Below are positions 11,892 to 23,880 of a stretch of DNA of 64,000 nt, in pieces; position 1 is the stretch's first letter; each line of letters begins with the position of its first letter. A program made the translations under genes and the position numbers. This DNA is from Scortum barcoo (taxonomy: Eukaryota > Chordata > Actinopteri > Centrarchiformes > Terapontidae): the NCBI GenBank assembly GCA_023238725.1, contig CM041534.1, forward strand, positions 1,322,501-1,386,500, given 5' to 3'. The notes beneath the pieces were generated by a model. The model ran no database searches, was not told the origin of the DNA, and saw nothing but the letters and a program-made list of their open reading frames with translations.

Positions 11892-14226
11892 AAAGTTCAA
11901 GTGCCTTGTTTACACTCTGTAAAGTGTAGCTGTGGGTCAGTCAATAAATCATCCTCTGATTAGGAATAAACCTGTGTTCCCTGTCCATGATTGAATATGT
12001 TCTTGTGCTGCTTTGACATACAGCATGTTGGTGTTTAAATTAGCTAGTGGAAAACATATTATAATTCAGGTAAAATGTTGTCAGCCTTTCAAATTACTAC
12101 AAAAACATGAATGCGCAGCATTTAAAAGGTCGTCATTATGCAGACTTTCTCTCAGCACTGCCAGCTCGGACTGACTTTGACCATTGCTGTCATAGGCCAA
12201 AGCATTGCTAAATTTGTCTGAATTATAAAAACTAGAAGTGATTACTAAATGAAGAGCCATTTAGCAAAAAGAGTTTAAATCCAAGGCCCTGGCTGAATCC
12301 AAGGCTACTTTTTGCAGGAGCATACAGGAGTTCAAACCATGTTTGGTGTTTGCTGACATCGGCTGAAGTGGACCTTGGAACACAAGTGATATCACATAAG
12401 ATAGGTTGGTTGAGTTGCTCTTCAACAACAACAGGGAGGGATATGCACTACCCACATGGCTCAAAACCGCCTTCCCTCCTCAACTGTAAAAGCATACCAA
12501 CCAAGGAGCAACCTCGGAGAACAAATATCCAGGTGGCTATGACCGTTGTTAAGGTTGTGTCCATCTATTGCAGTTCGTGTTAGTTGGTGTTACTGTCCAA
12601 ACTGTTTGTGCAGGGCATACATGGTGTCAGACACATGGTGAGGAGAGTTGCTGAACAAATGTGCAATTAGCTGAGCTTCTTCTAGCCTAATGTGTTCTGT
12701 GGGTGTGCTGAAACTCTCTGAGGCATCGGCTGGCAGGATATTTTCAAGAGCTACTCAGAGCCAAGACAACTCTCTATGGTCTGGGTGGACTAAGTCAGGG
12801 ATAGTTGAAGCAGAACCTCTATATGTGCCCTCAATTAGTGATCAGGGATCAGGTCTTCAGTCCTGTCTGTGTGACTCATCTTCACTTGGCTGTGACATCC
12901 CTCAGTTGTGATGGTTTGAAACTGGACTGATACCAGTCTCTAAGGAGTTGATCATAATCCTCGTTTATAGCTTCACTACACGTACAGTATCTGCGTGGTC
13001 TTACCCCCAGACCTCACAATTAATGTCGTTGATTTCAGGTCTCTCATCTTCCTCTTCTCTGATCCTAGCCACAGGTAGTGTGCAGAGCCATCGCTCTAGA
13101 ACTAGAACCTGGGTGGGCATTGACAGGAACTGATTGAGGGGGTTTCCATTTTGTAGAAGTATTCTCTTTCATCTTGTTGAATAGCTGCAGCGGACGTACA
13201 GCTTGTACCTGACCACAACGCAGCATTGTCATCTGTGTTGCAGCTGTTATATAGGACTTGCTTTGAATACTGCTCTGCTTATCAAAACACAGCTGGAGAC
13301 ATATTCAACGTACACAAGTCCACTGCTAGACATATTGTTTTTTTTTCTTATTACTTTTACTTACTGTAGAGGTCTTAATATTTTTTTCTTGTTTCACAGA
13401 CTGAGTGGTTACATTTTTCTTTCTTTGTCTCAGCAGTCATTTTCAATCTATGTGTTGGTAGAATTAAATGTAAATTTATAACCAAAGCAACATGAATGGC
13501 GTGGAAACTATCTAGAGCAAAATGTGTCAACGTGGGCATAGCTGTGTCCAGTCATAGTTTTAGGTGGTGCAGCAGGTGTAAATATTTATCACAAGGCTGG
13601 ACATAACTAGGCCTGGCATTAGGCTTACATACAGCTTTTTTTTTTTTTACAGACAGCTGGTGCAACTGGCTACGGCTCTGTCAGTGCCAAAAGCCTCGCC
13701 TTGCTTGCCATCAGTTGCACTATCTTTAGTTTTGTTTCATTTCTTGTGTGTTAAATAAGTAGTTTGACATGTTATTAACATCTTGCTGGAATTCAGGGAA
13801 AATTGGACTTAAACTGTTTCTCATGTATGTAGTGTCAGCTGGTGCAGAGGTGCACACTGAATTCTACTACTTTTTATTTCATTTGCTTTTCCTCACATGT
13901 TCAGGTCTGTATACTGTGCTTTGCTCATTAGATGATTTCAGAAGGAGGAAGTAAAACTATCTAGTAGTTAAAAACTTGGAAGAGAAAGTTGGAAAAATCC
14001 AGAGCATAAGAAAAAATAACCCGCAAACACCATCCTGTTATTCAGAAAATGTGACCTGTGAGAACCATCACCGGCTGTTTTAGGGCTGTAAAGTCTCTTT
14101 TTATTCTGCTGTTCTAATCTACTCTAGTAGTTTCACATCCAAATGAGCCAGTCAGTTAATCTTAGACCTACTTTCAGTGCTGCAAACTGAGAAAACTGTG
14201 AAAACTATGAAAAGAAGCTCAGAGAA

Positions 14227-14227
<1 letters not shown>
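11892..14227. other. non-coding, with a possible decayed coding stretch
   Basis: No exon was recognised. From about 12261 to 13133 the composition is less AT-rich and both strands give several medium frames, the longest 77 codons on plus at 12350 and 67 codons on minus at 12261. None matched a family I know. It could be an old transposon or retrovirus-like relic; I assign no function. Confidence 0.35.

Positions 14228-14260
<33 letters not shown>
14228..14260. repeat. (CA)n microsatellite upstream of the promoter
   Basis: A 33-nt perfect AC run lying about 560 bp upstream of the start codon of the only supported host exon. Confidence 0.95.
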
Positions 14261-14263
<3 letters not shown>

Positions 14264-14437
14264 AGCTCATTGTTTGCTCTCTGCTGATCGACTTTGTCTA
14301 ATATCTTGAAATAAGATAACTGCCCTGCACTGAGTGAAGCCTGTACTCTCCATCAGTCACACACACACCGGCTGTCTGCGGACGGCGGCAGCGCCTCCAC
14401 AAGTCTCCGCTCATCACCTGAAGCTCTCTCACTCACA

Positions 14438-14438
<1 letters not shown>

Positions 14439-14485
<47 letters not shown>
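14439..14485. repeat. (CA)n microsatellite inside the CpG-rich block
   Basis: A 47-nt perfect CA run about 335 bp upstream of the start codon. Alternating purine-pyrimidine tracts of this length can form Z-DNA and vary in length between individuals. An effect on this promoter is only a possibility. Confidence 0.95.
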
Positions 14486-14486
<1 letters not shown>

Positions 14487-14820
14487 ACCGGCTCATTGCC
14501 GGAAAGACGCACGTCGCTCCTTCAAATTAAAAGCGTCGCTACTGCTCAGAGACAGCAGGAACACGTCAAGTCCGCTAAACGCGCTTTACTTGAAGACACA
14601 ACCAAACCGGAAGTGTGTGTTGTCGCTGCCTCCAGCTTGCTCGGCTGCGCTGCCAATACCCTGAGAGCTGAAGGAGGGACTTTGAGCGCCGCGCTGGTGG
14701 ATGCTGCTCGGGCAGACAGGCGGACCGGGGACTTGAAGCAGAGCACTTTTCAGGATTTGTAGAGACTCGCAGGCTTTTTCTCGCAGACAGACTCCCCCAC
14801 AGACACGCACATCGACAGGC

Positions 14821-14881
14821 ATGAAGAACCCGCTGTACTGGGCTGTGCTGGTCGGGATGACCGTCCTGCTGATGGAGCAAG
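14821..14881 (+). CDS. first coding exon of an IgLON adhesion gene (opcml- or ntm-like), signal peptide
   Basis: The exon encodes 20 residues, MKNPLYWAVLVG then MTVLLMEQ, and the first base of a Gly codon. It ends AAG|GTAAGT at 14881/14882, a consensus donor in phase 1. The start is secure: the frame has a stop at 14734-14736 and no other ATG before 14821, and -3 is G. The hydrophobic core (YWAVLVGMTVLLM) fits a secretion signal. From memory, human OPCML and NTM each have a first exon of the same length that splits a Gly codon at the same place. By my count 9 of 21 residues match an OPCML isoform and 8 of 21 match NTM. Family members are GPI-anchored proteins with three Ig domains that mediate neuronal contact and neurite growth. 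The Ig domains would lie in exons beyond this window. Which paralogue it is cannot be decided from so short a peptide. Confidence 0.72.
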
Positions 14882-14940
14882 GTAAGTGATGCTTCAGTCC
14901 GCCTCGGACTTGTTCTCGTCTCCGACTCTCTTTGGACGGG

Positions 14941-16505
14941 ACTGTCGGTCAGTTTCCTAAGTGGCTCCTGCATGTCAGGGACGCTCTTTGCGCTCACATC
15001 TGACATCAGGATGCTCGCCATCTAAGCCGAGGCTTAAATTAAGAGATTAGTGAAGTGGAGCTGAGCTGTCTTGGTGCCAGTGGCTTGATTCTCTAAGTAT
15101 CCGAGGGGCTGCTTCGGATGTATTTTTACACCACTTCTTACATTAGGCTGCAGCCTTTTCACTGAAAGTTTAATCCCGCCAAGGTAATTCTCAGCAGCAG
15201 CATTACTTTTGCTTTGGTTGTGCATTTTTACAAGTGGAAAAAAAAGAGGAGAACTAATATGCTGTTCGTCATGCTGGCTGTATAGCCTTGAGTCACACAG
15301 CTCTTTATTATCAAGCACCTGCAATTAAAACCGAGCAACTGTCCTTTTTGCGCCGCTGCCTCCTGCTCATTTTGACGCATGCTAAATCTCACGGAGCGGG
15401 GTCTTGTCCGCAAAGTTGATTAAGTATTAGTTGTTAATCCACACTGACTGCGTGCTCAGGTCATCCCCGGTAAGCCATGTATTCTCCGGACAGACAGGAG
15501 AGCAGTGGAGCAGCACAGTGTTTCTGACCTTGCTTACACCTGACATTAAATATCCAATCCAATAACCAGATCGGGTCAAGATAGAGCCACACTTAAGAGT
15601 ACAAAGGCCATGTAAGGGAAATGAAAGCTGCACATTTCTAAGACCTAATGAGATTCCTGTGTATTTACCTTTATTTTTCTCCAAACGCCAAAACCAATCC
15701 TCCATAAAATGAGGAAGCGAAAGTACGTGAAAAGTCAAACTCCTAAACAGGAAAACTGAATCAATTTTTGCATGAAGAACTGAAATAATGATGCATATTT
15801 CTGTAAAGTAGAGATAAGTTCACAGTTTTACTTATTAAGGTATGCTTTTGATCAGTACTAACAAATGTAAAACTGCAGATTTTTCTTACTCTTATCAAAT
15901 ACCGTTTTCAGCCGCCCCGCCTGAAGTTATACAGCATACCATGAGCGACACTGCTAAACTGAAACACTGGTGTTATGTGGCACACAGAGCCACAGTAGCA
16001 GCATATAAAATTGATAAAATCTGCGGTGCAGGCTCTTTGCACTTATCAACCTAATTATGTGTTTGAGATGTGTCAGTGGCAGAAAAAAAAGGAATTAATC
16101 AAGTGAGTCACTGTGTGTGGTTTAGTAGCTCCAAAAGAGCTTGTTTTAACTGCCACATAATGAAATTCTGCACATACTGTCACTGTTAATGTGATATATC
16201 ATTACTTATGTTTCAGAGTAGTATAGTCATTATTTTGCAGGCAGCGGTGTCAGGTGAAAGAAAAGCGCTGCATGCCTGACATCATTTAGAAAAAATAAAC
16301 AAATTGCGCTTGTAACTGGCAGGCATGGAGATAACGTTTTGTTTTGTGTCACTTTTCTGTGCTATTAAAAAATTCTGCTTTTAATAAACCTGAAAAAATC
16401 CTCTGCTTTCCCCCACATTTCATGTCCATTCCATTCTCCAGACGGCGCTGAAATTGTGCTGAAGTCATTTGCATATCTGCAGATCTGTTGCAGAATCAGA
16501 GATGT
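14941..16505. other. proximal intron, nothing recognised
   Basis: CpG density falls off after about 15030. There are no recognisable exons or elements. Conserved enhancers may lie here, but only alignment to other fish could show that. Confidence 0.4.
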
Positions 16506-16690
16506 GTTAGATTAGATTAGATAAAACTTAAATGGTCCCCTTGAGGAAATTGGGTCATTGCAGCAGCAGAATAGGGCACAGATAAGGATGAGGCAAATAT
16601 AGAGCATTTTTGATAAAGTAACAAATAAACAGAGCCTGAGAACATATTGAGGCTAATAAATGAGTGATTAAAGAGAGGTGGATGTACAGG
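16506..16690 (-). repeat. minus-strand 3' end of a fish non-LTR element
   Basis: TTAGATTAGATTAGATAAAACTTAAATGGTCCCCTTGAGGAAATTGGGTCATTGCAGCAGCAG, here split by description, runs from 16507 to about 16570. Read on the minus strand it is a 'CTGCTGCAA..CCC..GGGACC..TTTTATCTAATCTAATC' retroelement tail ending in a short tandem repeat. The diverged body continues to perhaps 16690. A 3' fragment only; no coding sequence. Confidence 0.6.
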
Positions 16691-19600
16691 TGAGCAGAGG
16701 TATATTGCATATGCATCCTTACAAACAGTACAGGTTTTAGTGGTGGCCTAATTCAGTTGAGACGACTCAGTCCGCAGTGACGTTTCTTTTACAGACAAAC
16801 AGACGATATCTGGCAAAGAACAGGCAGATAACAGTCAACAGCAGGAAGTTTCATTTTGGCCTTGACGTAATGAATGTAATAGGACTGTCAGAGTTTGACA
16901 GGTTAACTAGCAGGCTGGTCAGCAGTTGTTCAAAATGAAAAGCTTGCTTATGTTACCTGAATGTTTCATTTCTTTTTGCTAATAAAAAAGGTAAGGAGAG
17001 ACAAAGGTTTTGTGTATAAATTCTTTAGCGGTGGAACTCTGGATCAAGGTCATTTTCAAACCAGGAGTATGGTACAACATGGAACTGGCTCTTAGAACCA
17101 AACCCTAGTTATGTAACAAAGTTAATGTGTGCTGCACTGTAAGTAATTATTAGGACTGCTTTTCCATTACTCAATTAAACCCCTCTGTATCAATATAGAT
17201 TTAGCTGCGAAATCAGCTGCTCTCATGATCTGATCTGATGATCATCACAAATGGATGCTTGTACACATTGTGATGAGAGAACGAATTCTCTTTTAGCTCA
17301 TATACAGACGTGTAGAGAAATATGCATCACCCTGCAGGTAATTTCTGGTCGGGTGTGGATGTAGAGAGCAGGGCAAGCGTTGTATGAGCTGGCTAGCTGA
17401 GGCTGGAGCGACTGTGGCAGCAAGCGCTGTACATCTGGATGGCAGTCGACACGAATAAGTGCTTGAAGCGTTTCTCTGTGCACCTCGAGGGGATGAGCCG
17501 CAGGCTAAAATTGCTGTGGGGCTGCGTCAGCTCACTGGAGAGATGGTGGGAGGCTTTGTCCAAAATGAAGATCAGTTCAGTTTCCTGTTGATTTATTTAG
17601 CTTTTTTTTCTTGTGTCATGCTGTCCTTTGGCTTTCTCATGTGCAAAATATGTGTGAATATGTCAAGGTCAGCTTCAGTGCCCCTCACTGAATGCAGATT
17701 TGCATCATTTTCTGCAATCTAATATGTTCGGCACAGACAGTTGTATGCATTCACCATGACAGAATTGACATGACACATGAAAAAAGCAGTAGTACAAAGA
17801 ACATGTGCCTGGAATAACCCGTACAGATCTTTTCATGTTTTCTGTAAGGTGTACCTCAAACAAAGAACACCTCCTGCTTTTCTGCAGCTGGTCGCATTGT
17901 TTCTGTCAGAGGACTGAATATGCAAGTAGATTTCAGAATGTTACCAGAAAGGATCTGATCCCCAACAGTTGAACATTTTCCACAAGAACCGAGCGAACAG
18001 ACTCCATGTGAAGGGTAGGTGGGAAACAATCAAATACTGACATCAGTGGGTGTTTTATATGCGAGAAGGAACAGAAGTTGCAAAAAAAAAAAAATGACAC
18101 AACAGAACATCCCAATATCAAACTGCCCCAAAAGAAGCAGCACATGTTCTTTTTCTGACAAAGAAAAGATGAGCGTTTCTTTCAGGACTATTAATCCAGC
18201 TTAAGATAAACACTGGTAATGAGGCAGCCTCATTGTCTATGTGGGCTGCCTCCCTCCTCTCTCTCTGTATGTGGCTGGGAGAAGACAGTGCTGGCTGTGT
18301 TGCCGGGTTGCAGCACAAACTCTTGTGGTTTTTTTTTTGGCTGAGACCCTTGCAGGCCTCTGTATTGTGCTCTTGTTCTTCCTCCATCAGCCCGTGTCAG
18401 CCAAAGGCGAGAATTATAGCCGGTTAGATCGAAATTTGGAGCAACAGCAGTTATTGGATGACCAGCTGAGAGAGCAGAGATGGATAGGGGTGGTGGTACT
18501 GGAGCCATGATGTGCTTGTTGTATGCAGCCTTTTGTTAAAGACATTGAGATCATTGTTGATGGGTAGAGTCTGCTCTCTTCTTATCACAGGGCTACAGCC
18601 ACTCAGTAGGGATCTCAAGGCAAGAGGCAGAGCTGTTGCTATAAAAATGTCTTTGTCCGTCTCCCGGTGCACAGTCCACATAAAGCCTCAGAGCACAGTG
18701 TATGGGTAGTGTAGGCAGATATTGCCACCTGTGTAGAGTGGCATCATGTAAATTGGCCATGAGATGCTATTTAAAGCCGGGTGGCTTCTCAGAAAGCGAG
18801 TTTAGATGTATTGATGTGTGCATTTGAACACGAAACACTGGAATGTATCTCTTGAAGCCCTTTCCCTGAACCTGCCTACCTTACTCTAGATAGTGATTTA
18901 CTTCTGTACACTTCCCACTATGCCCCCCGAACCCCCCTCAAAAAAAAGACTGGCATGACCCTGTTATGTACAGCTGTGAGCTGCACTTGCATATTATTGA
19001 CTTGTCACTGTCAAAAATGAACTTCAACAAAATCAGAACAAATGTAATGTATATGTGTATTTATATATTTTTGTAAAGAACACTTCTTTAGTCAAGTTCA
19101 GTATCCCGGATATGAAACATTTTTTTCATTACACTTCATGGTTCTTGTATTCACAATATAATATCAAGGAAATATGACACATTATGAATGATGATGAGTG
19201 TCTGTAACCGAGAATTGTTACTCCACAGATGTGAAATTGCCACTTTGGCCTGGAAACAACAAGAGGCCCCATTTGTTTTTTGAAAAGGCAAATTGCAAAT
19301 TGGTGGTAGTTGTTATCCAGTTGTCTTTTTCATTCCTGTGGTGGGAAACAATTTCTGTGTTGCGTTCTGTTTCTCTGTTCAGTATTGTTTTTTTGTTTCT
19401 CTGTGTGTAGGTTTATATAGTAAATGAATCATTTCTGGATTGTTGAAAGTTTGTTTTAAGAGTGGGAGCTTGATTGATTTGCTCACACTCAGTTTAGGTC
19501 AATAATCAATTTGCAGTACTGGAATTTAACTGAATGCTTTCAGTACTGAGGCTGCATTGTCTGTGTTTCCAGAGGAAACTTCTGAAATGTTGATATTTGA

Positions 19601-19820
19601 ACTGCAGATAAACATTGCTGGGTAAATCTGTCATGGGCAGAAAATGCTATCTAAATCAGTTTTTGTTTATTTTTCATACTGTAGGTGATGGAAATATGCT
19701 GAATAAAGTCCTTAGTTTGCACAGGGCTTCACTTTCACTTCCGGGATATCGAATAATGCACCGTCATCACACAGCAGAAATAGAGTTGCACAAAAGTAAA
19801 GGCTAAGCTTATTGTCAAGT
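16691..19820. other. intron, nothing recognised
   Basis: No gene or repeat was recognised. The region at 18230-18510 has overlapping medium frames on both strands, but none has a known motif or supporting splice sites. Confidence 0.4.
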
Positions 19821-19869
19821 TCCAGGTAATTCCAGGTAATGTCACTGTGTGTGTGTGTGTGTGTGTGTT
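19821..19869. repeat. short 10-bp tandem and (TG)n microsatellite
   Basis: TCCAGGTAAT occurs twice in tandem at 19821-19840. A TG run follows at 19846-19869. Confidence 0.9.
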
Positions 19870-22800
19870 AGTATATAACAAATGTATGTATTATGTGTAA
19901 TTTTTTTACTGTTAAGAAGAAGAGTTTAGAGGAGCTAAAATAAACAGGAAATTTCTGAAATGGAATGATTCCAAGTTGCCCGGCATTACACAAGATAGTC
20001 TTTGTTTGTTAGAAACATTATTTATGAAGCAGTTACAGTATAAGCTGCTGCAAGTTATGGGTTTTATTGCCACTTTCTGCACCGTATTGCACCGCAATTA
20101 TGCACCGCATAATCTAACACAACGTCAGTTATTATGTTTGTTATTCTGTTAGTTGTTTTTTTTTTTTTTAAATAAAAATAATAACTGGTTGAATGATAAC
20201 GGGTTGTTTACCATTTTTCTGACAACACTACTGGGATCAAAATACTTTGCAGCAGAGGACATTTTTAAACCTATACTTGGACTTGTCAGGGAGGCTTGAG
20301 CATTGAGTGTTGTTGCCTGTTCCAGCATGGCCAGGATTCACTCATCAGAGCACACACATATTGGAGCAGTTGGGAAAAGCCCAGAGAATCAGGCCACAGT
20401 GTTGTTGTGGTGGCCACTGGACACTGGAGCCTCTTCAGTTGTGTTGTTGAATAAAGCCCAAGCTGATGTTTGCACTGTGAGAGTTTGAATGTTTTTGGAG
20501 CTGCACATTGTAGGTTCTGATGCAGAAAGTGGTATGTCGAGGGCCTGTTTCAGAAGGAATCAAGAAGGAAGACGCACCCGCAGCCAGCCAGACAGAGTGG
20601 CCAGAGGATATTAGAATGGATGAATCAACAGTATAAGTAATATCCACAACACGTTCTCTATGGTGAACAAATGCTGCTTTCTGACTTATTGTATGACTCT
20701 AATTAGTCTTTTGTTTCCTTTTTGTGTTTTCCTTCATGGAGTCCAGTGGCATGTCTAGGGTGGCACAACACAAGTGAGGTACTGACTTATATAGGGGTGG
20801 CATGAATTATGTGTACACACACACACTCACACAGATAACACACATAGCATTAATTTACAATTTCTGTCTTCACTTCTGATATCTTCTTCAGTTACAAACA
20901 CTGTCTTATCTTGAATTCCTGTGTTTAACATATTTTAATTTAAAACTGAACTCACAGCACAACAAAGTGGCACCAAACAAATGTCATCTAAAGAAATATT
21001 TTATATTCATACTTTGTTCTTCTCTTGTTTACGTCCTTAAAAAGAAATTTTCCCTCCAAAAGCAGGCTCCATTCAATTTAAAACAGTGTAACAAAATAAC
21101 AAAATAAAAACCTGGAGAAAATATTGTATTGACAAATACTTCAACAACATACAAACTACGGCTCTGACGGGGAAGATAGCCAATTCAAGATAATGGAGCC
21201 CCTGTTGGAATGAACTTGATATAGGAATTCCATTGGCTGCATTATAATCAGCTTATGTGTAGATCTTGTGCCTGGATTGGGGATGGCGTCCTCTCATTGT
21301 GCACCAAATATCCTCCTCCTGTCTGCACTACTGATACAATCAGCCTGTTTCTGCTACTATTCTTTATCCACTTGATTGTGGAGACTTCCCAGCTTTGCAG
21401 GAGCATTTACGGCCTGAGATACTTTCCTAAATCTCCCATATTGTATCTGATTTGAAATCTCAAGGGAGGGAAACAGATATATAATTTAAGTGGGCAGGCA
21501 GTAGATACCCACATCAATCTTACACCATCACCTGTCCAGATCCTTGACATTGACACTGATAAGGAGGCCACTGGAGGCTCAGCCAGTCCTCATGCATTAA
21601 TAGCACGGAGGGATCTCACAGTTGGGAGTTGCTGTGTACGGGGGGCGCTTAACTAGTGCAGCGGTACAGATGTAATTTTGGAGCAGATGGCAGAGTTAGT
21701 GGTTAGCAAGCACATGGTCTGTGGAATAATTTGTGTGCAATTATTGGGGGCTTGCCTGGGTAGTTGTGTGAAGCACGAGAGATAATATTTAAATTAGCGC
21801 TATCATTGATTGTGCTGGAAGCCCCTTGGCAAAGGCCTTTGTGCTGGAATCTGAGAGACTGTTAATAGGAGGCAGTTGAGCCTCCTGAGAGCAGGAATCT
21901 TCATTTAAGATATAGTTGTAATTTCTTTTTCCCTTTGAAAAATCTGAGCTATAAAGTTGTTCAATCAACTCTAAAGCTTAGCAGTTCATCATTCCTTTAT
22001 CTCACTTTTGTTTCTGTGTGTCTGCTGAGATGATATGTGACAGCCTGCAAATAAAGGTGACAGAGTCTTCCCAACAAGACGAGGAGGCATTGGGACATAG
22101 AGGTATTAATTCCAAATTTCCACTGGGGGAGGACAGAGCTGATGTTATCTGAATCATTCACCTAACCTTGTGATTGATGAATGCAAAGTTAACAGATCAA
22201 TACAGGTGATGTAACTTAAAACACCCCTGAAAGGACCTACAGGCTCTCACAGTGTCACAAAGAAGTGATAAGAAAAACAACAGAGAGGGGTTATGAGCCT
22301 CAGGAAGATTTGTATTTCTGTTTCTTGTTAACATGTGTGCATGAGTTTGCAGGTCCACGTTCAGGATATGTAAACTCATGAATTTATTTTATACTAGGAT
22401 TTTCCACATTATGGATGTCATGGCATGTTTGATCTTGAGTGATTCAGCTGAAGAAACAAAGCACATGGCATCCATAGACCCACCCTGTGTTCATGAATAT
22501 TTATGAAGTATTGGTTAGCCATGGAGATTTTCTGTATTATAGTGTAGACAGAATGACAAGACAAGCTGCCGGGGGTGGCTGTCCTGTTTCAAGCTGCTCC
22601 TGAACGTTACTCTTTATTTGTCTTTTTTTGTGATTTATTTTGGATTTCTTTGCAACATGAACACTGCACAAGCGAGCCTTATCATACAATATGATAAAGA
22701 ACAATATTTACACATTAGGTTGTTGGCGGACAGCACTTGTTCACCATAACCAAGGAACAATGGGAAATATCCATGGCTGGGAATAGGTGTTGATGTAGCT

Positions 22801-22884
22801 GGAAAGCAGATGCAATGAAGGAAATTGAGGTTCAGGGCAAAGTTACTTGTCAGACTGAGAAAACACGAAAACTGGTCTCCTCTA
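19870..22884. other. intron, nothing recognised
   Basis: AT-rich sequence with poly-T/A near 20155-20175 and a short CA-rich patch near 20814-20835. No exon, RNA gene or transposon was recognised. Confidence 0.4.
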
Positions 22885-23880
22885 CCAAGTATTCTTCTGT
22901 GTACTGAGAACTTATGTAACTTATGCAAAGATGTGGAAATCATTTCTCCGGGTCTCCTAACTAACCCCATTATGAGATGCTGGCCTTACTTTCTGCTGAA
23001 GGAGTTTACATCAGTCGTTCTCACAGCAGTGGACCTTCCACCACATGTTGACATCATCCCAACCGTGGAAGAGCTTTATAGAGTAATCGACAGGAGAAAG
23101 ACCTCATGACCACAGACTGCTTTTATTCTGCTTTTATCTCCTGTGGAGACACACATCAACTGTCGTACATGTGGTGGTAACACACTCAACTGTATTCACA
23201 CTCCCTTTTGGGAAAAACATAAGGCCCTCCCTCACACCACCTTCAGCAAATCAGATCCCATCTCAGTTGAAGCTTCTGCCTGCCTATCAGTGGACACTCA
23301 AACAGAACAGAGTGTTATTGCGGACCATTCATCTGTGGTCCGACCAGTCAGACTTGGCACTAAGTTAGTGCTTTAGTACTATGGAGTGGTGTGTGAAACA
23401 TGTGGGTTGGATTAAGAAATACTTACAGGCTACAAGCCCCCAACTCAATGGACACACTTCAATTTAGCATAAAGCCCAAATACATTAATGTAAGATGTCA
23501 TTGCCCTTCACACTGCCTCTACCAGTTGGGGGGACCAGAGGAACATGAGAATGCTGTTCATTGACTATCATTCAGCATTCAGTACCATTGTGCTCTCCAG
23601 GCTCATCATCAGGCTGAGGGCTCAACACCACCCTCTGTGGCACAATTCTAAACTTCCTGACAGACAGACTCCAGACTGTGGGGGCAATCAGCTCCACTTC
23701 CTCCACCACAGTGGTGCCCCTCAGGGTTATGTGCCCAGCCCTCTCTTGTACTCTGTGTTCACGCATGACTGCGTGGCCACCCACAGGTCCAATACTAGTT
23801 TGCTGACAACACGACGGTCAACGGCCACTGGTGTTGATGGAGGTCAGAGCCCTGACATCTTGGTACTTTGGAAATTTTGC
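22885..23880 (+). mobile_element. decayed, internally deleted LINE of the CR1/L2/Rex1 group
   Basis: The endonuclease part is visible as 'SPGLL..PIMRCWPYF' and 'LKEFTSVVLTAVDLPP' at 22947-23045. 'GNTLN' near 23174-23190 and 'LLPAYQWTLKQN' then 'TIHLWSDQSD' near 23270-23360 follow in two frames. The RT part resumes at 23545 with 'MRMLFIDYHSAFSTI' and reaches 'GAPQGYVPSPLLYSVFTHDC' at about 23713-23772 and a degraded catalytic box near 23797-23820. Between 23370 and 23490 most of the middle of the protein is missing. It resembles the 3180-6325 element but is a different, older copy in the same orientation. Confidence 0.82.

Larger units (their letters stand above)
14370..14940 (+). promoter_or_regulatory. 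CpG-rich promoter and 5' UTR region of the IgLON gene
   Basis: CpG dinucleotides are frequent from about 14370 to 14940, in contrast with the CpG-poor flanks. The start codon and a splice donor lie inside this block, as in CpG-island promoters of neural genes. No TATA box was seen and the transcription start cannot be fixed from sequence. A short upstream reading frame of 11 codons begins at the ATG at 14701, in frame with the main start but closed by TGA at 14734-14736. If transcription begins upstream of it, the uORF could lower translation. A 47-nt CA run interrupts the block at 14439-14485. Confidence 0.6.

Noticed and set aside
14334..14762. 142-codon open frame across the CpG-rich block
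   Set aside because: It runs through the CA microsatellite and the 5' UTR, has no known motif and ends 59 bp before the supported start codon in another context. Treated as chance.
18230..18510. Several overlapping frames on both strands
   Set aside because: No conserved motif, no flanking splice signals, and the frames overlap in opposite strands as random sequence does.
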